A stretch of 64,000 bases of DNA from Vreelandella maris (GTDB lineage: Bacteria > Pseudomonadota > Gammaproteobacteria > Pseudomonadales > Halomonadaceae): the NCBI RefSeq assembly GCF_013371085.1, contig NZ_JABWCV010000019.1, positions 1-64,000 on the forward strand, in the 5' to 3' direction. Positions 40,705 through 52,936 of the stretch are shown here, piece by piece (the first letter of the stretch is position 1; each line of letters opens with the position of its first letter). Position numbers and translations under genes: made by a program. The notes under the pieces are model-generated. The model was not told where the DNA came from and searched no databases. It saw nothing but the letters and a program-made list of their open reading frames with translations.

Positions 40705-40843
40705 GGGGCTACCCTCATTACAAGAATCCGTCAGTTAAACCCTGATGCTTAATAAAGCCTGCTACTAATAATCTTAGTACTATGACATTACATCAGCATC
40801 AAGCGTTCAACCATTGCCAAAGCGTCTTATGCCTCGGGCCATC

Positions 40844-40877
40844 TGTGTCACGCGCGTATTGCGGCTAATGTGACACA
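40844..40877. repeat. Inverted repeat upstream of ftsH
   Basis: TGTGTCAC and GTGACACA are perfect complements 18 bp apart in the 274-bp rlmE-ftsH gap. It could be an operator or an RNA hairpin after rlmE. There is no T run, so it is a poor terminator. Confidence 0.5.
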
Positions 40878-40978
40878 CGTTGCGCTTGCCTGTCTGGCAA
40901 TCGCGCTGATAAATCTTGGCTATGAACCACATACACCGTTATCCCATCACAGGTAACGTCATCGAACCATATGATGTG

Positions 40979-41626
40979 TTAACCGCGAAACCCTTCGGCC
41001 AGGAAATACACCTCACGGGAGCGTGCCCGCGATGCATCCGGCTTGCGAGTCACTACCTTGCTAAAGCTGCCGCGCAACTCTTTCAGGTAAGCGTCAAACC
41101 CTTCCCCCTGGAATACTTTAGCTAAAAATCGACCACCGGGTGACAGCGTTTCGCGAGCGAGTTCTAACGCTAACTCCACTAAGTACATCGCCTGAGGCTG
41201 ATCAATTGCCGCCATACCACTCATATTGGGGGCCATATCCGACATCACAAGGTCTACGCGACGATTATCTAAACGTTTTAATATCGCCTCCAACACCGCC
41301 TCTTCCGTAAAATCCCCCTGGATAAAGTCCACGCCTGCGAGCGCATCCATCTCCAAAATATCAGAAGCGATAACCACACCTTCAGGCCCTACCCGCTCAG
41401 CAGCGATTTGGCTCCATCCGCCGGGCGCTGCCCCTAAATCAATGACCGTCATACCGGGTCGCAGCAGTTTATCCTTTTCATCCAGCTCAATCAGCTTATA
41501 GCTGGCACGGGAGCGATAGCCATCTTGCCAACTCTGCTTCACGTACTGGTCGTCAAAATGCTCCTTCTTCCAGTTATTGCTGGTTTTACTAACGGAATGT
41601 TTACGGCTTGGGGGCTTTTGCTGCAT
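40979..41626 (-). CDS. rlmE: 23S rRNA 2'-O-ribose methyltransferase (U2552)
   Basis: This heat-shock methyltransferase (FtsJ/RrmJ) has SAM motif [16 protein letters not shown], and the K-D-K-E tetrad region [13 protein letters not shown] is present. I chose ATG 41626 (215 residues) because the family N-terminus is short; ATG 41662 would add 12 residues, and neither has a clear ribosome site. It is divergent from yhbY and upstream of ftsH. Confidence 0.95.
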   Translation of the reverse strand: MQQKPPSRKHSVSKTSNNWKKEHFDDQYVKQSWQDGYRSRASYKLIELDEKDKLLRPGMTVIDLGAAPGGWSQIAAERVGPEGVVIASDILEMDALAGVDFIQGDFTEEAVLEAILKRLDNRRVDLVMSDMAPNMSGMAAIDQPQAMYLVELALELARETLSPGGRFLAKVFQGEGFDAYLKELRGSFSKVVTRKPDASRARSREVYFLAEGFRG

Positions 41627-41740
41627 GTGGGAATCTAACACTGGAATAAGAGATGGGCGCATTCACGCGATCGCTTTCACTCGGTGACGTTTCACCGTAA
41701 GATGGAGCGTTAAGCGCTAACCGGGATACCGCAAGATACC

Positions 41741-42067
41741 ATGAGCTTGTCACAGGCACAAAAGAAAGCATTTCGTAGCATTGGCCACCATCTTAACCCA
41801 GTGGTCACCGTTTCTGAGAACGGCGTCTCCGAAAATTTGCTCGCAGAACTTAACCGCGCACTCACTGATCACGAACTGATCAAAGTGAAACTCGCCATTC
41901 CTGAGCGTGATGATCGGGCTGCCATGATAGCCGAACTGATCGCCAACAGCCGTGCAGACCTTGTGCAAACCATTGGCAAAATGGCGCTGCTCTACCGTAG
42001 GAACCCGCAGGTAAATCCAAAGCTCTCTAATGTTACCCGCTTTGAGAACCACCACGGTCGGCATTAA
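41741..42067 (+). CDS. yhbY: YhbY family ribosome assembly RNA-binding protein
   Basis: This 108-residue CRM-domain protein associates with pre-50S particles. The CRM signature is visible as LSQAQKKAFRSIGHHLNPVV and VKLAIPERDDR, with RNP-type basic residues. It is divergent from rlmE, as in E. coli, and faces greA, with a shared hairpin between. Confidence 0.95.
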   Translation: MSLSQAQKKAFRSIGHHLNPVVTVSENGVSENLLAELNRALTDHELIKVKLAIPERDDRAAMIAELIANSRADLVQTIGKMALLYRRNPQVNPKLSNVTRFENHHGRH

Positions 42068-42108
42068 CCGTTAGATTGCACTCGCTCTAAAATAGATGCT
42101 GCTGCACT

Positions 42109-42160
42109 AAAACGCCCCTTCAACCGACCTAACCGAGGTCAATTGAAGGGGCGTTTTTTT
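42109..42160. terminator. Long hairpin terminator between yhbY and greA
   Basis: AAAACGCCCCTTCAA pairs with TTGAAGGGGCGTTTT, and an inner stem GACCT/AGGTC sits in the loop. TTTTTTT follows on the plus strand, and AAAA lies on the other side, so it can serve both converging genes. Confidence 0.9.
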
Positions 42161-42161
42161 A

Positions 42162-42634
42162 TTACACGTGCTCGACACTACCTACTTCGTACTCCACATC
42201 ACCGCCGGGTGTTTTGACCACCACGACATCACCTTCCTCTTTACCGATTAGAGCACGAGCGATGGGCGATGTCACCGAAATACGGCCGGATTTAATATCC
42301 GCTTCATCTTCACCGACGATGCGATATGTGACTTCTGCATCGGTATCCAGATTCATTAGCGACACGGTAACACCAAAAATCACTTTGCCGGTTTTCGGCA
42401 GTTTCGTGACATCAATTACCTGGCAGACGGAGAGCTTACTTTCGATCTCCTGAATACGCCCTTCGATAAACCCCTGCTGCTCACGAGCGGCGTGATACTC
42501 GGCGTTCTCTTTCAGATCACCGTGTTCACGCGCTTCCGCGATGGCCGCGATCACCTGCGGACGCGCTTCGCTTTTAAGGTGGTCGAGCTCTTCACGAAGG
42601 CTTCTTTCTCCCGCCACTGTCATCGGGACCTTGT

Positions 42635-42638
<4 letters not shown>
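42162..42638 (-). CDS. greA: Transcription elongation factor GreA
   Basis: The protein rescues backtracked RNA polymerase by stimulating transcript cleavage. The 158-residue protein has an N-terminal coiled coil with the acidic tip in [12 protein letters not shown] (Asp and Glu) and a C-terminal FKBP-like domain. It overlaps carB by 4 bp and is co-transcribed with carAB, as in Pseudomonas. Confidence 0.97.
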
Positions 42639-45865
<3,227 letters not shown>

Positions 45866-45933
45866 AACGGTTCCCGCAAAAAATGGTGACGATGAGCGAC
45901 AAAAGACGACGATACGGTGATGCGAGGGACGCG

Positions 45934-47094
45934 TTAACGGCGCGCCTGCATCATAGCCACGAAGCGATCAAACAGCGGCGCCACATCGCGCGGGCCGGGG
46001 CTCGCTTCCGGGTGGCCTTGAAAGCTGAACGCCGGTCGGTCGGTAAGCTCAATTCCCTGCAAGGTACCATCGAACAGCGAACGATGCGTGGCGCGTACAT
46101 TGGCAGGCAGGGTCGCTTCATCCGCCGCAAAGCCGTGGTTTTGGCTGGTAATCATCACCGTGCCGGCATCCAAATCCTGCACTGGATGATTGGCACCGTG
46201 GTGGCCGAGGCTCATTTTGACGGTTTTCGCCCCGGCCGCGAGCGCCAGTAGCTGGTGACCCAGGCAAATACCAAATACTGGAGTATCGGTTTCCAGCACC
46301 TCCTGAATCGCTTTAATAGCGTAGTCACAGGGCTCTGGGTCGCCGGGGCCGTTAGCCAGAAAAACGCCATCAGGCTTCATCGCCAGCACGTCAGCAGCGG
46401 GGGTTTGCGCGGGCACCACCGTCAGGCGGCAGCCGCGGGCGGCCAGCATGCGCAGGATGTTAAATTTCACACCGTAATCGTACGCCACTACGTGGTAAGG
46501 GCGCTCGCTTTGTGTGGCATCAGCATAACCTTCACCCAGCGTCCACTCACCTTCGGACCATTCGTAAGCCTCTTTGCAAGAGACTTCTTTAGCCAAATCC
46601 ATGCCCTTCAGCCCTGGGAACGCCTTGGCAGCTTCCAACGCCCGCGCCACTGCCTCTTCGCCCTCGGCATCCGCACCGGCCAAAATCGCTCCGCTCTGGG
46701 CGCCCTTATCGCGCAAAATGCGCGTCAGGCGGCGGGTATCGATATCGGCAATGCCCAGTATGTTCTGGCTTTTCAGGTAATCCGACAGCGACTGCTCTGA
46801 GCGGAAGCTGCTAGCCATTAATGGTAGATCACGAATCACCAACCCTGCCGCGGCAATAGAAGCCGACTCAATATCTTCAGCGTTAATGCCAGTATTGCCG
46901 ATGTGGGGATAGGTGAGGGTAACGATCTGGCGAGTGTAGGAGGGGTCGGTGAGGATCTCTTGATAGCCGGTCATGGCCGTATTGAACACCACCTCACCGC
47001 TGGTTACTCCATCCGCGCCAATGGCGATACCGTGGAACACACTGCCATCTTCCAGGGCCAATATTGCGGGTTTGCTCAATGCGGGGTTATTCAA
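45934..47094 (-). CDS. carA: Carbamoyl phosphate synthase small subunit
   Basis: This glutaminase subunit feeds ammonia to CarB. The class I amidotransferase Cys is in [13 protein letters not shown], and the His/Glu pair in [11 protein letters not shown] place the start at TTG 47094 (386 residues): GGGAGG is 8 bp upstream and the protein then starts just before [11 protein letters not shown], where relatives start. An ATG at 47175 would lie inside the leader hairpin and give 27 unsupported residues. A regulatory leader precedes it. Confidence 0.93.
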   Translation of the reverse strand: MNNPALSKPAILALEDGSVFHGIAIGADGVTSGEVVFNTAMTGYQEILTDPSYTRQIVTLTYPHIGNTGINAEDIESASIAAAGLVIRDLPLMASSFRSEQSLSDYLKSQNILGIADIDTRRLTRILRDKGAQSGAILAGADAEGEEAVARALEAAKAFPGLKGMDLAKEVSCKEAYEWSEGEWTLGEGYADATQSERPYHVVAYDYGVKFNILRMLAARGCRLTVVPAQTPAADVLAMKPDGVFLANGPGDPEPCDYAIKAIQEVLETDTPVFGICLGHQLLALAAGAKTVKMSLGHHGANHPVQDLDAGTVMITSQNHGFAADEATLPANVRATHRSLFDGTLQGIELTDRPAFSFQGHPEASPGPRDVAPLFDRFVAMMQARR

Positions 47095-47149
47095 AACAAG
47101 ATCCTCCCATGCTGGTGGGAGCCTGTAGGGCGCAGGCTCAGCAAATTCT

Positions 47150-47227
47150 TCATGAATCCACGACCTCATTATCAATAATGAGGTCGTAAAAAAGCGGGAC
47201 GAAGCCGATAAAAAGAATCGGTTTCAT
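47150..47227 (-). CDS. Candidate car leader peptide, 25 codons
   Basis: ATG at 47227 opens a frame [19 protein letters not shown]... that stops at 47150. It runs through the terminator stem, its U-rich loop and U tract, and the next hairpin. Translation through it would melt the terminator. Known cases: pyrBI of E. coli and, from memory, a leader polypeptide of carA in P. aeruginosa. No good ribosome site is seen, so translation is unproven. Confidence 0.5.
   Translation of the reverse strand: MKPILFIGFVPLFYDLIIDNEVVDS
47160..47187. repeat. Perfect 13-bp palindrome in the car leader
   Basis: ACGACCTCATTAT and ATAATGAGGTCGT with a 2-bp centre, placed right after the terminator U tract on the minus strand. 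It could be an operator (arginine or pyrimidine regulator) or an RNA stem that competes with ribosome movement. It does not match the E. coli ARG box well. Confidence 0.7.
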
Positions 47228-47233
47228 CCCGCT
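47188..47233 (-). terminator. Candidate car attenuator / dapB terminator
   Basis: On the minus strand a 17-bp stem with one A-C mismatch (AGCGGGATGAAACCGAT with ATCGGCTTCGTCCCGCT) closes a U-rich 7-nt loop and is followed by TTTTTT. It lies 213 bp after dapB and 94 bp before the carA start. The distance from dapB, the promoter upstream and the spanning frame favour an attenuator over a plain dapB terminator. Confidence 0.8.
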
Positions 47234-47262
47234 TGTTGTTCTATGCCTTTTAGAGCCACGTC

Positions 47263-47290
47263 ACTATCAATGCAATAGCCGTAAACTCAA
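47263..47290 (-). promoter_or_regulatory. Putative carA promoter
   Basis: The minus strand shows TTGAGT (47285-47290), 16 bp, GATAGT (47263-47268). A start near 47256 would give a leader of about 160 nt that includes the hairpins. The match is moderate. Confidence 0.4.
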
Positions 47291-47445
47291 GGGCAGGCTT
47301 TGGGCTGGCCAACGCAACAAGCGCGCCGTCTAAGGTCTGTCAGTCAGAGCTTCTAAGCCACCCGGCCAAAATTTTTGAAATGTTACAGGAATTCTTGGCC
47401 TAAAACTACCCCTGAGTGATAGACAGTTAAAGCATCTGTCATTTC

Positions 47446-48297
<852 letters not shown>

Positions 48298-48369
48298 TTA
48301 TAGCAGACGCACCAGCGCATTAGACGCTCTCCTTTACCGCCATGAAGATTGCTGCCATGAAGACTCAGT

Positions 48370-48651
48370 TTAGTTCTCCCACACAATCGCCAGCTCTTCA
48401 TCTCCTGCCATACGAATTAAGTGACGCTCGACCACGCCTTCAAGCTCATCCAAATGCTCCTCTTCCAGGGTTTCGATGGCGACCACCAATTTATCGGGCT
48501 CAGCGAGCATTAAGCAGGTGCCGGTGGCAAACGTAATGGTGGCCTGCTGATCGCTTTGCTCGACCTCTAGCTTATGCGCCCAGTGTTTACAGAGCCGATT
48601 AATTAAACGCTCGGCGGAAGGCGTGGCAATTTCAACACGAGATAAAGGCAT
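48370..48651 (-). CDS. DUF2218 domain protein
   Basis: This 93-residue cytosolic protein has the DUF2218 pattern: an N-terminal ERLINRLCKHWAHK block, TFATGTCLML, and a C-terminal VVERHLIRMA. Function is unknown; family members often sit beside iron-siderophore uptake or reductase genes. I chose ATG 48651, since GGAGGG is 6 bp before it; a start at 48693 has none. A perfect 14-bp palindrome lies 17 bp upstream. It is the first of five genes that interrupt the usual dapB-dnaJ neighbourhood. Confidence 0.8.
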   Translation of the reverse strand: MPLSRVEIATPSAERLINRLCKHWAHKLEVEQSDQQATITFATGTCLMLAEPDKLVVAIETLEEEHLDELEGVVERHLIRMAGDEELAIVWEN

Positions 48652-48668
48652 AGCGGTCCCTCCAAAAA

Positions 48669-48682
48669 TGTAAGTACTTACA
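48669..48682. promoter_or_regulatory. Perfect palindrome TGTAAGTACTTACA, candidate operator
   Basis: This 14-bp perfect palindrome is placed just upstream of the ribosome site of the DUF2218 gene, in the divergent gap with the iron ABC genes. The shape suits a dimeric repressor of TetR or GntR type; no such regulator gene is in the window. It is not a Fur box. Confidence 0.5.
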
Positions 48683-48914
48683 AACCAAATCATCCTTCAA
48701 CAACGTATTGTCTTTAGAGCCAAACATGTGAAGCCATCGCCGTAGGATAAATGCTAATAGCAAAGCGTAGCATGTCGACCATTAAGCGCGGCACCCCAAT
48801 AATGCCTTCCAAACGCTAATCAGTTACAATAGCAATTGCATCTATGTGCTATCACCGTTCAAGCGCATCAGCGATGCCAGCCCTGTTAACCAATATCGAC
48901 CAACGAGTAAAAAA

Positions 48915-50048
48915 ATGCTCAGTTCCCCGCGCTTAAAAATCCTGCTTGGTACGCTTATCACGTTTGCTTGCGGCGCCACTGCTATGGCTGACGCTATCAC
49001 CGTCACCGATGTCGCTGGCCGCGAAATCACTTTGGATGCCCCTGCCGAGCGGGTTATTTTAGGCGAAGGGCGGCAAATTTATTTGCTCGGTTTACTCGAA
49101 CCTGAAGCTCCTTTTGCCCACGTGGTCGGTTGGCGCGAAGATTTTTCCCAGGCGGATCCCGATAACTATGCCCGCTATCTGGAGCGTTTTCCCGAGATTG
49201 AGGAAATCCCCACCTTTGGCGGTTTTAAAGACGGTACTTTTGACGTCGAGCAGGCCGCCTCGCTTAATCCTGACGTGGTGCTGATGAACATCGAGGCGAA
49301 AGCCGCCACAGAAGATGCTGCCTACGACGACAAGCTGGCACAACTCGGCATTCCCATCATCTATGTGGATTTTCGCGAAGATCCCCTTGAGCACACCATC
49401 CCCTCCATGCGCATCATCGGCCAGATCATGGACGATGAAGAAGCGGCCGAAGAGTTCATCGAGTTTGCCGAGACGCAATTGGCACGGGTAACCGATGTCA
49501 TCGCCGAGGCCAACCCAGAGCGCCCCAGCGTGTTTATTGACCGGGCTGGCGGCTACTCCGATGAGTGCTGCATGAGCTTTGGTCCTGCCAACTTTGGCGA
49601 CTATGTCACCCTGGCTGGCGGTAGCAATATCGCTGAAGGCATCATTCCTAATAGTTTTGGCAACCTGAACCCTGAACAGATTATTGCTGCCAACCCTGAC
49701 CATGTGGTTGTCACCGGCGGCAACTGGGACGCCTACGTGCCGGGTGGCAACTGGGTCGGCGTAGGCCCTGGGTCTGATATGCAAAACGCTCGCGCTAAGC
49801 TTGAAGCACTGACCGAGCGCACCGCAATGACCGGCATCAAGGCGGTAGAATCCGGTAATTTCCACGCCATTTGGCACCAGTTTTACAACAGCCCCTACTA
49901 CTTTGTAGCCGTGCAGCAGCTAGCCAAATGGCTACATCCAGAGCTGTTTGAAGACCTGGATCCAAACGCCACGATGGAAGAGCTGCACGAGCGCTTCTTA
50001 CCCATCGACTATGAAACCGGCTACTGGATATCACTCCATGACGACTGA
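48915..50048 (+). CDS. Iron-complex ABC transporter substrate-binding protein
   Basis: This periplasmic binding protein of the FecB/BtuF-like class III fold has 377 residues. The signal peptide begins MLSSPRLKILLGTLITF and cleaves near AMADA. Family patterns include VTDVAGREITLDAPAERVI at the N-terminus and LAGGSNIAEGI with NPEQIIAANPDHVV later. An unusual Cys pair (SDECCMSFG) lies in the middle. ATG 48915 is chosen because it gives a proper signal peptide. The ligand (siderophore, haem or other) cannot be named, and no TonB receptor is nearby. Confidence 0.9.
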   Translation: MLSSPRLKILLGTLITFACGATAMADAITVTDVAGREITLDAPAERVILGEGRQIYLLGLLEPEAPFAHVVGWREDFSQADPDNYARYLERFPEIEEIPTFGGFKDGTFDVEQAASLNPDVVLMNIEAKAATEDAAYDDKLAQLGIPIIYVDFREDPLEHTIPSMRIIGQIMDDEEAAEEFIEFAETQLARVTDVIAEANPERPSVFIDRAGGYSDECCMSFGPANFGDYVTLAGGSNIAEGIIPNSFGNLNPEQIIAANPDHVVVTGGNWDAYVPGGNWVGVGPGSDMQNARAKLEALTERTAMTGIKAVESGNFHAIWHQFYNSPYYFVAVQQLAKWLHPELFEDLDPNATMEELHERFLPIDYETGYWISLHDD

Positions 50049-51123
50049 TACGAGGATGACGGAAACGGCGGTAACAGATCGCCTTTCACAGGGGCGCGCC
50101 TTCTACCATAGCCAGGTTTTCCGCCGCCAAATGATACTGGCGGCACTGGTGTTAGCACTGTTTTTTAGCCTCTGCATCGACCTGGCACTGGGGCCCGCCC
50201 GCTATAGCCTGGGCGAAGTGGTCGCAGCGCTATTCACGCCAGACAGCGTCAGCCAGCAGGCCCGGATTATTGTTTGGGAAATCCGCATGCCGGTCGCACT
50301 GATGGCGCTAGTGGTGGGCGCCAGCTTGTCGGTGGCCGGGGCACAGATGCAAACCATTCTGAGCAACCCGCTAGCCAGCCCGTTTACCTTGGGGATTTCC
50401 GCCGGGGCCAGTTTTGGTGCCGCGCTGGGTCTCGCCTTCGGCGTGGCGCTTGTGCCTGCCGCCATTGAGTTTGTGGTCCCCATCAATGCCTTCGTGATGG
50501 CCATGTTCACCGCATTTTTAATTCATGCCTTAAGCCTTAAGCGCGGCGTGACGGTAGAGACCATTGTGCTGCTCGGCATCGCCATGGTGTTTATCTTCAA
50601 CTCGCTGATGGCGCTGATTCAGTTCTTTGCCAGCCAGGAGGCGGTTTCAGCGGTGGTGTTCTGGACGATGGGCAGTTTAACCAAAGCCACCTGGCCCAAG
50701 TTCTGGATCGCCCTTAGCATTCTTGCCTTATCCATGCCGCTGCTTGCCCGGCATGGCTGGGCGCTAACCGCCATGCGCCTGGGCGATGCCAAAGCCGAGA
50801 GCATGGGTGTCAATCCCCGCGCACTGCGTTTGGAAGTGCTGGTGCTGGTATCGCTGCTCGCTGCCATCGCGGTGGCGTTCGTGGGCACCATTGGGTTTAT
50901 TGGCTTGGTGGGGCCGCACATCGCGCGCATTTTACTGGGCGAGGATCAGCGCTTCTTTTTGCCAGGTTCGGCCCTATGCGGCGCACTGATCCTCTCCGTT
51001 GGTTCGGTCATCTCTAAAATCATTATTCCTGGCACCATTATTCCCATTGGCATTATTACCTCGCTGGTGGGCATTCCCTTCTTCCTATTTCTGGTGCTTA
51101 GCCACAAGAAGGCCTCATGGTAA
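50038..51123 (+). CDS. FecCD-type ABC transporter permease
   Basis: This inner-membrane permease of 361 residues has about ten helices. Family features are WEIRMPVALMALVVGASLSVAGAQMQ (in part), NPLASPFTLGISAGASFGA and the cytoplasmic GFIGLVGPHIARILLG loop that contacts the ATPase. ATG 50038 overlaps the binding-protein gene by 11 bp; ATG 50056 is an alternative. The ATPase gene starts before this gene ends. Confidence 0.93.
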   Translation: MTTDTRMTETAVTDRLSQGRAFYHSQVFRRQMILAALVLALFFSLCIDLALGPARYSLGEVVAALFTPDSVSQQARIIVWEIRMPVALMALVVGASLSVAGAQMQTILSNPLASPFTLGISAGASFGAALGLAFGVALVPAAIEFVVPINAFVMAMFTAFLIHALSLKRGVTVETIVLLGIAMVFIFNSLMALIQFFASQEAVSAVVFWTMGSLTKATWPKFWIALSILALSMPLLARHGWALTAMRLGDAKAESMGVNPRALRLEVLVLVSLLAAIAVAFVGTIGFIGLVGPHIARILLGEDQRFFLPGSALCGALILSVGSVISKIIIPGTIIPIGIITSLVGIPFFLFLVLSHKKASW

Positions 51124-51866
51124 CCCTACAACTGAACCGTGTATCCGCCCGCTACGGGCGTCGCCCTGTTCTGGAAGAGATCACCACACCCTGCTTTCAA
51201 GGCGGGCAAGTCGTCGCCCTGCTAGGACCCAATGCGGCGGGTAAATCAACGCTTTTTCGCCGCGTATTAGGGTTATTGAAAGGCGAAGGCAAAGTGATTA
51301 TCAGCGGCACTAGCGCCGAGCACCCAGTGGGCTATATGCCCCAGGACACCGGCGCCAAGGCCGTGCTGACGGTCTATGAATCGGTGCTTTTGGCGCGTAT
51401 GCAGGGGCGTGGATTAAAAGTGCAGGCTGAGGATTTAACGCAGGTTGATCGCGCGCTGGAGGAACTCAGCATTACGACCCTTGGCGAGCGTGATATTGGC
51501 GACCTTAGCGGCGGGCAGCGCCAGCTGGTCAGCGCCGCCCAGGCTCTGGTGCAAGAGCCCGAGATTTTGATGCTGGACGAGCCCACTTCGGCACTCGATT
51601 TGAACCGCCAGATTAGCCTTTTGACGGTACTGCGGCGGTTAGCCGATGAGCGTCAGATGCTTATTCTGGTGGCACTCCATGACCTGGGGCATGCGCTACG
51701 CTTCGCTGACGCGGCCATGATGCTCGAAAATGGCCGCTTGATTGCCTGCGGCCCCACCGCCGAAGTGATAACCCCTGCGCTGCTACGTCAGGTTTATCGG
51801 GTATCTGCGCGTATTGAGCCCTGCTCGAAAGGCCAACCACAGCTTATCGTCGAAGCAGCCATTTAA
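51117..51866 (+). CDS. Iron-complex ABC transporter ATPase
   Basis: This 249-residue ATPase of the FecE/FepC type has Walker A GPNAAGKST at 37-45, the Q loop near MPQDTG, signature LSGGQRQL, Walker B ILMLDEP and the switch His in ALHDLGHA. It overlaps the permease by 7 bp (translational coupling) and the converging EamA gene by 23 bp at its 3' end. With the two genes before it, it completes an importer. Confidence 0.94.
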   Translation: MVTLQLNRVSARYGRRPVLEEITTPCFQGGQVVALLGPNAAGKSTLFRRVLGLLKGEGKVIISGTSAEHPVGYMPQDTGAKAVLTVYESVLLARMQGRGLKVQAEDLTQVDRALEELSITTLGERDIGDLSGGQRQLVSAAQALVQEPEILMLDEPTSALDLNRQISLLTVLRRLADERQMLILVALHDLGHALRFADAAMMLENGRLIACGPTAEVITPALLRQVYRVSARIEPCSKGQPQLIVEAAI

Positions 51867-52746
51867 GCCGCCGCCCTTCCATTGCCGCTAGCGCCACCCC
51901 GGATAACATGAGCGGTAGCGCTAGCAGGAAGCCGCTGGAGACCGATATTCCAAACAGCACCCAATCGGCGAGCACGGGCCACACCAGGGCAATATATTCA
52001 AAAGGTGCCAAGCGCGACGCCTCGGCATAGCGCAGCGCTAACGTCATCGCAATGTGCGCTGCGCCGCCAAATAGGCCCGATAACACCAGCAGCGAAAACT
52101 CCAGCCGGTTAAGCGCCGCCCAGCCCAATGGCATCGTTGCCAGTCCGGCTAGCGCGGCCACTAAAATAAAGTAGAAGGCGATTGAAGCCGCTGTTTCGGT
52201 GCGCGAAATACGCCTGACGGTTAATAAAGCACCTGCCGTAAGCAGCGCACCCAATGCCCCTAGCGCGTACCCGGCCGCTTGGCCGTTACTGGAACTGGCA
52301 TTGAGCCCAGGCAAAATCAGTACGGCCACCCCGGCAAGCGCCAGCACCACGCCACCCGCACGGTTAAGCGAGCAACGCTCCCCCAGCAGCAGCACACCAC
52401 CAATCGCCATAAAGACTGGCGTTAGCTGTGCAAGCAGCGTCGCCTCGGCCACTGGCAACATCGCTACCGCCGCAAAAGAGGCAAACATGGCCGCCGCCCC
52501 CAACCCAGAACGCAGCGCATGCCCCAACGGGCGCCGCGTCGCCAGCCCGCGAGGAAACTCCCGACGCACCAGAAGAAACACGACGATAGGCAGCAGCGCA
52601 AACAGCGAACGGAAAAACACCGACTGCCCCACCGGCACTTCGTCACTGACTGCCTTAATACACACCAGCATGCCGGTAAACAGGGCGCCTGACAGTACTC
52701 GCAACCCAATGCCCAACCCTGGGCGGTCTTCTTCAGTTCCTATCAT
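51844..52746 (-). CDS. EamA (DMT) family transporter
   Basis: This ten-helix inner-membrane protein of 300 residues has two EamA repeats. The N-terminal half has KAVSDEVPVGQSVFFRSLFA, and helix 4 VAEATLLAQLTPVFMAIGG is typical of the RhaT/YdcZ-like exporters. Substrate unknown. I chose ATG 52746 (AGGAAAAG upstream) over 52776. It is convergent with the ABC ATPase gene and overlaps its end. Confidence 0.88.
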   Translation of the reverse strand: MIGTEEDRPGLGIGLRVLSGALFTGMLVCIKAVSDEVPVGQSVFFRSLFALLPIVVFLLVRREFPRGLATRRPLGHALRSGLGAAAMFASFAAVAMLPVAEATLLAQLTPVFMAIGGVLLLGERCSLNRAGGVVLALAGVAVLILPGLNASSSNGQAAGYALGALGALLTAGALLTVRRISRTETAASIAFYFILVAALAGLATMPLGWAALNRLEFSLLVLSGLFGGAAHIAMTLALRYAEASRLAPFEYIALVWPVLADWVLFGISVSSGFLLALPLMLSGVALAAMEGRRLKWLLRR

Positions 52747-52936
52747 TTCTCTTTTCCTGGTATACGAATAACCCACTTTAAAGGAGCATTAAAGAGCTGG
52801 ACCGGATCGCTAAAATAGCCAGCCTATCTTGTGATATGCCAGTGCAGGACGGCCATGTTACATCAGTCAGTTTCCCGCCTTACTTGAAAGCCGTGCTAAC
52901 CTTCGCAGCAGTGAAATGCATCGCTAGAGACACCGT

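Noticed and set aside
47383-47442. 19-codon frame just after dapB on the minus strand (MTDALTVYHSG...)
   Set aside because: It lies upstream of the proposed car promoter, and no stem overlaps it, so a leader role is unlikely.
48694-48914. Fur box for the iron ABC genes (GATAAATGCTAATAGC near 48747)
   Set aside because: It matches the 19-bp Fur consensus at too few positions.
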